Assembly (NCBI GenBank): GCA_018652685.1
Contig: JABIBQ010000096.1
Span: 1-56,938 of the forward strand
Direction: 5' to 3'
From: Candidatus Bathyarchaeota archaeon
GTDB taxonomy: Archaea > Thermoproteota > Bathyarchaeia > TCS64
DNA: 56,938 bases
Position 1 is the first letter of the stretch. Each line of letters begins with the position of its first letter. The notes beneath the pieces are model-generated. The model was not told the origin of the DNA. It worked only from the letters and a program-made list of their open reading frames with translations, and ran no database searches. Below, in pieces: positions 49,964 through 56,938 of the stretch. The translations under genes and the position numbers were made by a program.

Positions 49964-50659
49964 ATGAGTTGGCAGAACGATGCAAAGATTAGGGCTGCGG
50001 AAAAGGGCGTATCTCACATTAAATCTAACATGGTAATAGGCATCGGAAGCGGTAGCACAGCAGCCGAGGGCATCAGAATTATTGGCGCAAAGATGGCCAG
50101 TGGGGAGCTAGAAAATATCAGGGCAGTCCCAACAAGCTACCAGGCCATACAGGAGGCAGTCAAAGCTCATATCCCTCTGACAACCCTGGACGAGTACCCA
50201 GTTCTAGACTTTGGGTTCGATGGGGCTGACCAATTGGACCTAGAGCTCAACGCCATAAAAGGCGGCGGAGGCGCGCTTCTCAGAGAGAAAATTGTAGCGT
50301 CATGTTGCAAGGAGTACGTCCTAATCGCTGACCAGAATAAGGTCTCAGATGTACTCGGCAGGAATCAGCCGGTTTACTTAGAAGTTCACCCGATGGCGGT
50401 GATGCCGGTGTCCAAGAAACTGAGGAACATGGGGGCGAAACCTACGATCAGACAGGCGATTGGAAAGCTTGGCCCCGTCGTAACAGATAACGGGAACAAC
50501 CTCATTGACGCCGATTTCGGGGCGATACATAATCCGGGGTACCTCAATGCAAGACTTCACTCGGTGCAAGGAGTTATGGAGACTGGCTTGTTCATCGGGT
50601 ACGCAAAAATAGCCTATATCGGGACCAAGGACGGCGTCAAGACAATGACCCATGCCTGA
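49964..50659 (+). CDS. rpiA: Ribose-5-phosphate isomerase A
   Basis: 231 aa. 'VIGIGSGSTAAEGIRI' is the phosphate loop, 'FDGADQLDLELNAIKGGGGALLREKIV' (in parts) carries the catalytic Asp/Glu/Lys set (DGAD, KGGGG, E in REK), and 'YVLIADQNKVSDVLG' follows. Interconverts ribulose and ribose 5-phosphate and so feeds Prs (2496). Starts immediately after the TAA of the coiled-coil membrane protein gene. Confidence 0.96.
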   Translation: MSWQNDAKIRAAEKGVSHIKSNMVIGIGSGSTAAEGIRIIGAKMASGELENIRAVPTSYQAIQEAVKAHIPLTTLDEYPVLDFGFDGADQLDLELNAIKGGGGALLREKIVASCCKEYVLIADQNKVSDVLGRNQPVYLEVHPMAVMPVSKKLRNMGAKPTIRQAIGKLGPVVTDNGNNLIDADFGAIHNPGYLNARLHSVQGVMETGLFIGYAKIAYIGTKDGVKTMTHA

Positions 50660-50667
50660 TATCATAA

Positions 50668-50701
50668 CAAGTTTTTAGTGTGAACCAGAGTACTTTGGTT
50701 C
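50668..50701 (+). promoter_or_regulatory. TATA-like box and 6-bp inverted repeat upstream of the YtcJ-like amidohydrolase
   Basis: AAGTTTTTAG at about 50668-50678 is a weak TATA-like element. Arms GAACCA (50682-50687) and TGGTTC (50696-50701) flank 8 nt, and the second arm abuts the ATG at 50702. AGTACTTTGGTTC ahead of the ATG resembles TGTACTTTGAACC ahead of the ATG at 5747. Confidence 0.5.
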
Positions 50702-52297
50702 ATGGATTTCGCGGACGTAGTGCTTCAAAACGGCCCAATTTTAACAATGGATGATCGTCGCAGGGAGGCTAACGCCGTAGCTTTGAAGGACGGGAAAATC
50801 ATAGCGGTTGGGGGAAAACCACATGTAACACGGCTCATCGGGCCATTGACGGAGGTAATTGATCTTGATGGACGGTGTGTAACCCCTGGACTGGTGAACA
50901 CTCATGACCACTTCCTTGAACACGGTATATCCTCCGCGTTCATTATTGACGTCAGGTATCCCAAGGCGGAGAGCATCAGGGAGATAGCGGAGATGGTCAG
51001 GGTGAGGGTCGGTACCTCTCCAACTGACCAGTGGGTTCTCGCCCACGTTTGGGACGAGACGCTTCTTGAGGAGAGAAGATTCCCTACCAGGTACGACCTC
51101 GATCCAGTAAGCCCTAATAACCCGGTCTTTATCAAACGGGTTTTCCAGATGGGTGTAGCTAATAGCAAGGCTTTGGAGATAGCCGGTATTACAAAGGACA
51201 CACTTGACCCAGAATTCGGGATCATCGAGAAGGATGAAAATGGTACTCCAACGGGACTACTAAGAGGCAGGGCAACACAGCTCGTAACTGATAAGATAGA
51301 TTGGAGTCAAGAGGACAAGTTAAAGGCAATCAGGCAGGCGTGTAAGGACTTCCACAGAGTGGGCTTCACATCCGTGATTGAACCAGGATTGATGGCGGAC
51401 GACATCGAGGCGTTCCAAGAGAGTCACAGGCGAGGCGAACTGGACACCAGGATTCAAATGCAGATCGGGTTCCTCATGAGCCTGGATGAGACCAAGTGGG
51501 CGGTAGAGAACTACGGTATAGGTGGGGATGACATGCTCAGGATCAATGGCCTCAAGATGGCCGTGGATGGGGGAGTTGGCCCCAGGACCGCCCTGTTCTA
51601 TGATGGATACCTGGACAAGCCAGATGTCTATGGCAACCAGATGGTGAGTCAGGATGAGCTCAATGAGATGGTGGAGCTAGGGCACAGGAACGGGTTCCAA
51701 GTGGCGATACATGCGATAGGGGATAAGGCCATTGATATCACCATGAATGCTTACGAGTACGCTCAGACTACCAGCCCAAGACCTGACCCGAGGCACCAGA
51801 TAGTTCACTGTTACTTCCCGACTGAGAATGCGCTCAAACAGATCGTTGACCTGGACGTCATGGTGAACACCCAGACGCCTTTCTTCTACTTCCTGGGTGA
51901 GAGTTTCATCGAGGCACTTGGGCCTGAAAGGTGCGAGGACTGCATGCCAGTCAAGACCTTCGTCGAGAAAGGAATCCCCGTTGGCATCAGCCATGACGCG
52001 ACGGTCACCCAGCCATTGCCCAACATAGGCATCTACGCCTCTGTAGCAAGAAAAACCCTGAGAGGAAACGTACTGGGCAATAAGGAATCAGTGGACGCCG
52101 AGACCGCACTGGGATTCTACACCATGCCCGCTGCCAAGCACAGCTTCATGGATAATGTGATAGGCAGCCTTGAGGTGGGCAAGTACGGCGATCTGGCGGT
52201 GTGGAACTTCAACCCACTAGACGTGAACTCCGAGAAGCTCAAGGAATGGGAGTGCCAGATGACCTTCGTCAACGGGAAAAAGGTCTATGAGGCATAA
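50702..52297 (+). CDS. Metal-dependent amidohydrolase, YtcJ-like (COG1574)
   Basis: 531 aa. 'LDGRCVTPGLVNTHDHFLEHG' holds H-x-H near residue 68, 'FTSVIEPGLM' follows, 'GLKMAVDGGVGPRTALFYDGY' is typical of YtcJ-type proteins, then 'GFQVAIHAIGDKAIDITMNAY' (metal His), 'HQIVHCYFP', and 'GISHDATVTQPLP' (metal Asp). Members hydrolyse amides, formamides or exoenzyme-type substrates; substrate not inferable. No signal peptide. Own promoter with an inverted repeat. Confidence 0.9.
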   Translation: MDFADVVLQNGPILTMDDRRREANAVALKDGKIIAVGGKPHVTRLIGPLTEVIDLDGRCVTPGLVNTHDHFLEHGISSAFIIDVRYPKAESIREIAEMVRVRVGTSPTDQWVLAHVWDETLLEERRFPTRYDLDPVSPNNPVFIKRVFQMGVANSKALEIAGITKDTLDPEFGIIEKDENGTPTGLLRGRATQLVTDKIDWSQEDKLKAIRQACKDFHRVGFTSVIEPGLMADDIEAFQESHRRGELDTRIQMQIGFLMSLDETKWAVENYGIGGDDMLRINGLKMAVDGGVGPRTALFYDGYLDKPDVYGNQMVSQDELNEMVELGHRNGFQVAIHAIGDKAIDITMNAYEYAQTTSPRPDPRHQIVHCYFPTENALKQIVDLDVMVNTQTPFFYFLGESFIEALGPERCEDCMPVKTFVEKGIPVGISHDATVTQPLPNIGIYASVARKTLRGNVLGNKESVDAETALGFYTMPAAKHSFMDNVIGSLEVGKYGDLAVWNFNPLDVNSEKLKEWECQMTFVNGKKVYEA

Positions 52298-52367
52298 CTT
52301 ACCCCATTTTTAATGCCTTATTTTAAATCCTCACCCAGAAATGTATGTCCAAGAACGGGTGAGTCTG

Positions 52368-53504
52368 ATGACTATTTTAAAAAAAATCAGGATACTTGAT
52401 TTTAGCCACGTCTACTATGGGCCGTACGCCACAATGATCATGGCGGACCTGGGCGCCGAGGTGATAAAAGTAGAGCCAGTCTGGGGGGAAGTAGCTAGGG
52501 AATATGATCCCAAGTTTGGCGGGGTTAGCCAGGTATTCCACTACCTTGACAGGAACAAGAGAGGTGTAACCTTGAACCTCAAGGACCCAAAAGGAAAGAA
52601 AATAGCACTTGAGCTAGCTTCGAAAAGTGACGTAGTGATAGAGAACTTCAGCAGGGGGGCAATGGACCGTCTTGGGCTAGGGTACGAGGACATCAAGAAG
52701 GTCAAGTCAGACATCGTCTACGCCAGCCTCAGCGGCTTCGGGCTGGACGGACCGTACGCTAAGAGGCCGAGCTTTGCATCGATCGCTTCGAGTATGTCCG
52801 GGTGGTATCGCCTTACAGGAGATTTAGTTGATCCCGAAGGACCTCCAGTAATGCCCGCAGAGTGGCATGGTGACCTTGACCCCGGTCTCTACGCAGTTAT
52901 CGGAATGATGGGCGCGCTTCTACACAGGGAGTGGACTGGTGAAGGACAGCATATCGATGTCTCCCAGCTGGACTGCATGATCGCGCAGAACGGCATACCC
53001 ATCACAGGGTACCTCATGTCCGGGATGCTTCCATATGAGCACAGGCAAAAGAGAACAGGGTTGAGGTTCATGGGTCCGTTCGAGGCTTCGAATGGGTGGG
53101 TGTTCATCCACACGAGTCCAAGGATGACTGAAAGACTGATGAAGGGAATGGGCGTTGAAAAACTGGAGAGCAGAGCTAATCTTGAAAACTGGACTGCTGA
53201 GAGGACGGTAAAGGAAGTTGTGGACGCACTTATCGCAGTAGGCGTACCGGCTGCTCCCATCAACTCGCTGAAGGAAGTAGTTGAAGACCCACACGTCAAC
53301 CATCGTGGAATGATCGTGTCAGTGGAGCACCCTGACGCGGGCACGGTAAGGTCACCCAACCACCCCATCAAGTACTCTAGGGTAAAACCAGAGATGCGGA
53401 GCGCGGCTCCCCTTCTAGGCCAGCACAACGAAGAGGTATTGACTGACCTAGGGTACAGCGCAGAGGAAATAGAGGGACTTCGTGAGGCAAAGATAATCAC
53501 GTAA
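52368..53504 (+). CDS. Class III CoA-transferase (CaiB/BaiF family)
   Basis: 378 aa from ATG 52368 (GGTGAG 4-5 nt upstream); an ATG at 52341 in frame is the alternative. 'ILDFSHVYYGPYATMIMADLGAEVIKVE' (in parts) is the family N-terminus, 'YLDRNKRGVTLNLKDPKG' follows, and the catalytic Asp lies in 'EWHGDLDPGLYAVIGMM'. 'GEGQHIDVSQLDC' and 'PAAPINSLKEVVEDPHV' are also typical. It moves CoA between organic acids, so it probably activates the acid formed by nearby hydrolases (inference). Confidence 0.93.
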   Translation: MTILKKIRILDFSHVYYGPYATMIMADLGAEVIKVEPVWGEVAREYDPKFGGVSQVFHYLDRNKRGVTLNLKDPKGKKIALELASKSDVVIENFSRGAMDRLGLGYEDIKKVKSDIVYASLSGFGLDGPYAKRPSFASIASSMSGWYRLTGDLVDPEGPPVMPAEWHGDLDPGLYAVIGMMGALLHREWTGEGQHIDVSQLDCMIAQNGIPITGYLMSGMLPYEHRQKRTGLRFMGPFEASNGWVFIHTSPRMTERLMKGMGVEKLESRANLENWTAERTVKEVVDALIAVGVPAAPINSLKEVVEDPHVNHRGMIVSVEHPDAGTVRSPNHPIKYSRVKPEMRSAAPLLGQHNEEVLTDLGYSAEEIEGLREAKIIT

Positions 53505-53510
53505 ACCTCC

Positions 53511-53541
53511 TAAATCTTAACTAATTGAACCCCCTGTTCAA
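53511..53541 (+). promoter_or_regulatory. TATA box and 6-bp inverted repeat upstream of the second amidohydrolase
   Basis: TAAATCTTAA at 53511-53520 is the TATA-like box. TTGAAC (53525-53530) and GTTCAA (53536-53541) flank 5 nt, directly before the ATG at 53546. It lies in the 41-nt gap after the CoA-transferase stop, so the gene can be transcribed apart from it. Confidence 0.5.
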
Positions 53542-53545
53542 TTCC

Positions 53546-54859
53546 ATGAACAACTCATACAAGGACATCAGGAAGCACGTCGATTCCATCAGATTAGTTG
53601 ATACCCACGAGCACCTGCCCCAGGAGGGCGAACGTGTCAACAAGATCGTCGACGTCTTGAGTCAGTTTTACCTGCATTACACGTCCAGCGATCTGCGGTC
53701 AGCCGGTATGAGTATGGAGGACATCCTCTACATCAGGGACACAAAGATACCGCTCGATTACAGGTGGGCAGTCTTTGAGCCCTGGTGGGAGAAGATCAAG
53801 AACACGGGTTACTCAAGGTGCATGGAGATCGCCGCCCGTGAACTCTACGGGGTTGACGGAATAAACGCCGAAACCTACAAGCAGCTCTCCAGGAAGATGA
53901 TGGATAGGAACAAAAAGGGACTCTACAAGTGGGTGCTCAATGAGAAAGCGGGGATCGATATCTGTATACTGGACACAATCGCTGAGAACTGCGAGGTAGA
54001 TAAGGAGCTTTTTGCTCCGGTCCTCAGGGTCAGCGAGTACGCCAGCCCACGGAACAAGAAGGACCTTGAAAACCTTGGAAAGCAGTTCGGTAACCCTATC
54101 CATAACTTGGGGGATTACATTAACCTAGTCAAGAGAAGGTTTGACACCCTTGAGGGAAAAGTAGTTGCAGTCAAAATAGCTCTTGCATACGACAGGTCCA
54201 TCCACTTCGAAAAGCGTACATACAGCGAGGCCGAGGAGTCTCTCAACAAGGTCTTCAAGACGCGGGGCTTCAGTTGGACACCCATTGAGGGCACCGAGTA
54301 TAGCGAGGTGGTGCAAGACGGACCTGGGAGGGAGGAACTGCTGCCATTACAGGACTTTCTGGTCCACCTCACAATTCAGGAAGCATCCAAGCGTCGGTTG
54401 CCTATCCAAATACATACGGGGCTCCACGAGGGGAACCAGAACATGGTGCAAAACTCCAACCCAGAGCTCCTTGTAAACCTGTTCCTTGAATACGGTGATG
54501 CCAAATTCGATATCTTCCACGGTGGCTGGCCATACAGCAGCCAGCTATCAGCGCTGGCAAAAAACTTCCCCAACGTCTACATCGATATGTGCTGGATGCA
54601 CATTATCAGTCCAAGCAGGGCAATATCTGCACTAGATGAATGGCTTGACGAGGTACCAGTCAACAAGATAATGGGCTTCGGTGGCGATTACCTGTGCGTC
54701 GAGGGATCATACGGGCACTCGGTGATGGCCAGGGAGAATGTGGCGAAGGTGCTAACTAAAAAAGTTGATGACGGCGTGTACGATATCGATGAAGCGAAAA
54801 AATATGCTACCTGGGTTCTCAGGGATAACCCTCAAAGGCTTTTCTTTCCGGAGAAATAG
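53546..54859 (+). CDS. Amidohydrolase-family protein (COG2159/uronate-isomerase-like)
   Basis: 437 aa from the ATG at 53546; a TTG further up is within the promoter. 'RLVDTHEHLPQEG' carries H-x-H near residue 26, 'QIHTGLHEGN' the third metal His, 'FDIFHGGWPYSSQL' the next, and 'IMGFGGDYLCVEGSY' the final Asp. The 200-residue helical insertion between the first and second motif recalls uronate isomerase-like members. It could be a hydrolase, a decarboxylase or an isomerase. Confidence 0.85.
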   Translation: MNNSYKDIRKHVDSIRLVDTHEHLPQEGERVNKIVDVLSQFYLHYTSSDLRSAGMSMEDILYIRDTKIPLDYRWAVFEPWWEKIKNTGYSRCMEIAARELYGVDGINAETYKQLSRKMMDRNKKGLYKWVLNEKAGIDICILDTIAENCEVDKELFAPVLRVSEYASPRNKKDLENLGKQFGNPIHNLGDYINLVKRRFDTLEGKVVAVKIALAYDRSIHFEKRTYSEAEESLNKVFKTRGFSWTPIEGTEYSEVVQDGPGREELLPLQDFLVHLTIQEASKRRLPIQIHTGLHEGNQNMVQNSNPELLVNLFLEYGDAKFDIFHGGWPYSSQLSALAKNFPNVYIDMCWMHIISPSRAISALDEWLDEVPVNKIMGFGGDYLCVEGSYGHSVMARENVAKVLTKKVDDGVYDIDEAKKYATWVLRDNPQRLFFPEK

Positions 54860-54913
54860 CGAAACCATCCAAAGTAATGTTTAAAACCCCGTTGAGGTGC
54901 ATAGTGTTTGGTT

Positions 54914-55001
54914 GCCGGGTTCTCCTAGCCTGGTAGGGAGCTGGCCTGCTAAGTCAGTGCGCGTAACGCGCACGAGGGTTCAAATCCCTCACCCGGCGCC
55001 A
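54914..55001 (+). tRNA. tRNA-Ser (anticodon GCT)
   Basis: A type II tRNA: acceptor arms GCCGGGT (54914-54920) and ACCCGGC (54991-54997), anticodon stem CTGGC/GTCAG around loop CTGCTAA (anticodon GCT, reading AGC/AGT), a long variable arm TGCGCGTAACGCGCA, and T-loop GGGTTCAAATCCC. CCA is encoded at 54999-55001. TATA-like GTTTAAAAC lies about 30 nt upstream. No intron. An integrase gene follows 52 nt later, so the 3' end is a likely attachment site. Confidence 0.96.
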
Positions 55002-55052
55002 TACTTCAGGTTTATATTACTTCGAAAAGAAGCTTATTTTGGGGTTGTTTTC

Positions 55053-56255
55053 ATGGATTTAGACATTCATAACCGACGTAGAAGATTGGATCTTGTTCTT
55101 GCCAGAGTAAGATCCTCCCCCGCGATTTCTGATGAAAACAGAATCCAGATTCTCAAGTTTAGTGACTATGGTTTCGCTGAAGGCCTCAGCGTAGAACGAG
55201 TAGAACATTATCTACACATTCTAAACAAGATCGCCCAAAAAATGAAAGAAACAGATCTAGCGTTCATAGACGCAAACAAAGATGATATCATCAAACTCGT
55301 AGGGTGGGTAGAACGTCGTGACATATCTGATTGGACAAAACATGACTACAAAGTAACATTCAAAAAGTTCTATAAATGGCTCAAAGGAGACGGCGAGACC
55401 ACACCAAAAGAGGTCCGATGGATCAAAGCCACCAAACGAAAAAATAATACTTTACCGGATGAATTGCTCTCGGAAGAAGACATCGAAAAGCTACTTGAAG
55501 CAACCCGACATCCGCGCGATAGAGCTTTGATCTCAGTTCTCTACGAGTCTGGTTGCCGAATCGGGGAGCTTCTTACGCTCAGAGTCAAACACATTAAATT
55601 CAACAAACATGGGGCCAGGTTGATTGTGAATGGTAAAACTGGTATGAGGCGTATTATTATCATTGCGTCGAGTCCAGATTTGGCTGCGTGGCTTAACGTT
55701 CACCCATTCAAGAATGACCCAAATTCACCGTTATGGGTGGGGATTGGTACGGGTAACCGGGATAAGCCTTTGAAGTATCCAAGTGCTCGTAAGATGCTTA
55801 GGGTAACAGCAAAGCGTGCTGGTGTCGTGAAGAAGGTTAATCCTCATTTACTTCGACATAGTCGGGCTACTTTTTTGGCAAAGCATTTGACTGAGGCTCA
55901 ACTGTGTGAATATCTTGGTTGGGTCCAGGGGAGTAAGATGGCGTCTACGTATGTGCATCTAAGTGGGCGTGATGTGGATGGTGCTTTGTTGAAGTTGTAC
56001 GGGTTTGAGGATGATGTGGATGTGTCTGATGATGATCGTTTGGCTCCTGTTCGTTGTCCACGGTGTAAGGAGTTGAATTCCTCTGGGTCACGGTTTTGTG
56101 TTCGTTGTAGTCTTCCTTTAGATGTGGAGACTGCTGAGCGTGAGCAGTTGGTTCGTGGTGAGGTGGATAGAGGTATGGAGGTTCTTTTCAGGGATCAGGA
56201 GTTTAAGGCGTTTGTTGCTAGGAAGCTTCAAGAACTGAGTATAAACCAAGAATAA
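55053..56255 (+). CDS. Tyrosine recombinase/integrase with C-terminal zinc ribbon
   Basis: 400 aa from ATG 55053; the longer frame up to 54897 runs through the tRNA and is excluded. N-terminal SAM-like core-binding domain (20-115), then catalytic domain: R169 in 'ESGCRIGELL', K195, H265-x-x-R268 in 'NPHLLRHSRATF', Y300 in 'MASTYVHLSG'. Residues 330-355 form a zinc ribbon ('VRCPRCKELNSSGSRFCVRC'). A helical tail follows. It should insert its element at the tRNA-Ser gene. Codons end in T/A much more often than in neighbours, mainly in the second half, which marks transferred DNA. Confidence 0.94.
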   Translation: MDLDIHNRRRRLDLVLARVRSSPAISDENRIQILKFSDYGFAEGLSVERVEHYLHILNKIAQKMKETDLAFIDANKDDIIKLVGWVERRDISDWTKHDYKVTFKKFYKWLKGDGETTPKEVRWIKATKRKNNTLPDELLSEEDIEKLLEATRHPRDRALISVLYESGCRIGELLTLRVKHIKFNKHGARLIVNGKTGMRRIIIIASSPDLAAWLNVHPFKNDPNSPLWVGIGTGNRDKPLKYPSARKMLRVTAKRAGVVKKVNPHLLRHSRATFLAKHLTEAQLCEYLGWVQGSKMASTYVHLSGRDVDGALLKLYGFEDDVDVSDDDRLAPVRCPRCKELNSSGSRFCVRCSLPLDVETAEREQLVRGEVDRGMEVLFRDQEFKAFVARKLQELSINQE

Positions 56256-56437
56256 ACGCGTGGGGAGAGATTCCCACCCACTTTTACTAGTAACTGTACG
56301 ATTGAATTTCTTTTTTACTGTATTTTTTTCACAACTAACTCGCGCGCTTGAGAAAGAAGGGCAGTACTCATCGCTCCTGGACACCGATGAAAAAACAGAT
56401 CCAAACTAAAAAACAGAAAGAATCCCGTACGTGCATC

Positions 56438-56758
56438 CTAGTTTCCTTCTCTCCACTTGTGCCCACACTCGGTACAGCGATAGACCTCCTCCTCAAAGTC
56501 ATCCTCGCTTCTAGAGGCCCCTTTTGTAACGTATGCTTCTTTATTTCCACATTTTGGACATTTGCGAATAGTACGAGGTAAAGGAATTAATCGCCGAAGC
56601 TTTTCAGAAACAACAACTACTTTTTCATCAACTACTTTGTTGTTGGTAATCTTCTTGGGTGGTTCGATGTCAACAATATGGCCGCATTTGACGCATACGG
56701 CTTGTTTGTTAGTGTAATCTGATTCACAGAATGAATTGCATTTTGGACAAAACTTCAT
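56438..56758 (-). CDS. TFS-like (TFIIS/RPB9-type) zinc-ribbon protein
   Basis: 106 aa from ATG 56758, with a strong GGAGGA 7 nt upstream. N-terminal ribbon 'FCPKCNSFCESDYTNKQAVC' plus VKCG, a linker of about 40 residues, and C-terminal ribbon 'KCPKCGNKEAYVTKG' ... 'YRCTECGHKWREGN'. This is the two-ribbon plan of archaeal TFS, the RNA polymerase cleavage factor. The acidic loop of TFS (usually RxxDEPxT) reads 'SRSEDDFEEEVYRC', so the Asp-Glu pair is shifted or altered. It lies on the presumed element together with the integrase, in AT-rich DNA (56256-56437 and 56810-56938 hold nothing else that I can see). Confidence 0.85.
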   Translation of the reverse strand: MKFCPKCNSFCESDYTNKQAVCVKCGHIVDIEPPKKITNNKVVDEKVVVVSEKLRRLIPLPRTIRKCPKCGNKEAYVTKGASRSEDDFEEEVYRCTECGHKWREGN

Positions 56759-56938
56759 CGATGTATCCTCCATAGAAAAAGTGACGTGTTCACACGTTTG
56801 GTGAAACATTTGAACACAGATCTCTTTTTCATATTATCACTAGATTTGCTGGTATGAATCGGATATATATTAAAAATTCGATACTTGTTCCAGTAAAAAT
56901 GCAATATATTTTTTTACTTAGTTTAGGTATTTGTGTAA

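Noticed and set aside
54897-55052. N-terminal extension of the integrase
   Set aside because: It would translate the tRNA-Ser gene; the first ATG after the tRNA at 55053 fits the domain start.
1-56938. CRISPR array or insertion sequence
   Set aside because: No regularly spaced repeats and no transposase-like frame were found on either strand.

Overview
The window is archaeal chromosome, roughly 50% GC and densely coded. Archaeal marks are an archaeal-type PRPP synthase, TruD, an archaeal two-domain MgtE relative, a DUF1847 protein, an HTH_45 regulator, a TFS-like zinc ribbon, and TATA-like boxes 22-30 nt upstream of many start codons, which implies leaderless mRNAs. The phylum is not settled. 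A Kelch protein with an 'IPGY' plus transmembrane C-terminus resembles surface proteins of Asgard archaea and, less closely, PGF-CTERM proteins. A TPP riboswitch recalls Thermoplasmatota. A flavo-diiron protein, an iron-sulfur flavoprotein, FdhD and DUF1847 fit an anaerobe or microaerophile.

Layout. 1-4200 (mostly minus): M19 dipeptidase (cut by the window edge), thioredoxin reductase with thioredoxin, a small conserved protein, PRPP synthase, and an AN1-finger/site-2-protease fusion. 4300-12340: amidinotransferase-fold enzyme, a possible broken gene behind an operator-like palindrome, aspartoacylase-like deacylase, Kelch surface protein, GNAT, a membrane protein/HTH_45 pair, alpha/beta hydrolase, HAD hydrolase and a protein of unknown function. 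12343-15651 (minus run): zinc-ribbon PrsW protease, a possible diheme four-helix cytochrome, and E1 alpha/beta of a 2-oxo-acid dehydrogenase. 15841-24700: stand-alone AsnC ligand-binding domain, MgtE-like transporter with an apparent frameshift, TM-HhH protein, Mrr-N-like winged helix, PatB-like aminotransferase, orphan ModC/WtpC-like ATPase, PAS-PAS-GAF histidine kinase and a COG1751 protein.

24800-43150 is rich in degradative and redox enzymes: iron-sulfur flavoprotein, glyoxalase-fold protein, tautomerase, URO-D family protein, TruD, DUF1847, phosphotriesterase-like hydrolase, a second amidinotransferase-fold enzyme, a Rossmann-fold enzyme, gamma-glutamyltransferase, two tandem SpoT/MESH1-like HD hydrolases, a dead M28 peptidase, flavo-diiron protein, FdhD, a second M19 dipeptidase and a class III aminotransferase. 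43200-54860: histidine-kinase remnant, leuA-leuC-leuD, thiT under a TPP riboswitch, a PurM-like protein, a TM/coiled-coil protein with rpiA, and an amidohydrolase/CoA-transferase/amidohydrolase series. 54914-end: tRNA-Ser(GCT), a tyrosine integrase and a TFS-like protein in AT-rich DNA, apparently one end of an integrated element.

Taken together, many genes look like single-gene units for scavenging peptides, acylated or amidino compounds and esters (two M19 dipeptidases, GGT, deacylase, PTE-like enzyme, two amidohydrolases, two amidinotransferase-fold enzymes). The most striking non-coding observation is that at least six of these leaderless or short-leader genes carry a perfect inverted repeat between the TATA-like box and the start codon, each of different sequence, as if each had its own operator. 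Gene decay is also visible: an M28 peptidase, a kinase tail, a TGA-interrupted ORF and a frameshifted transporter.
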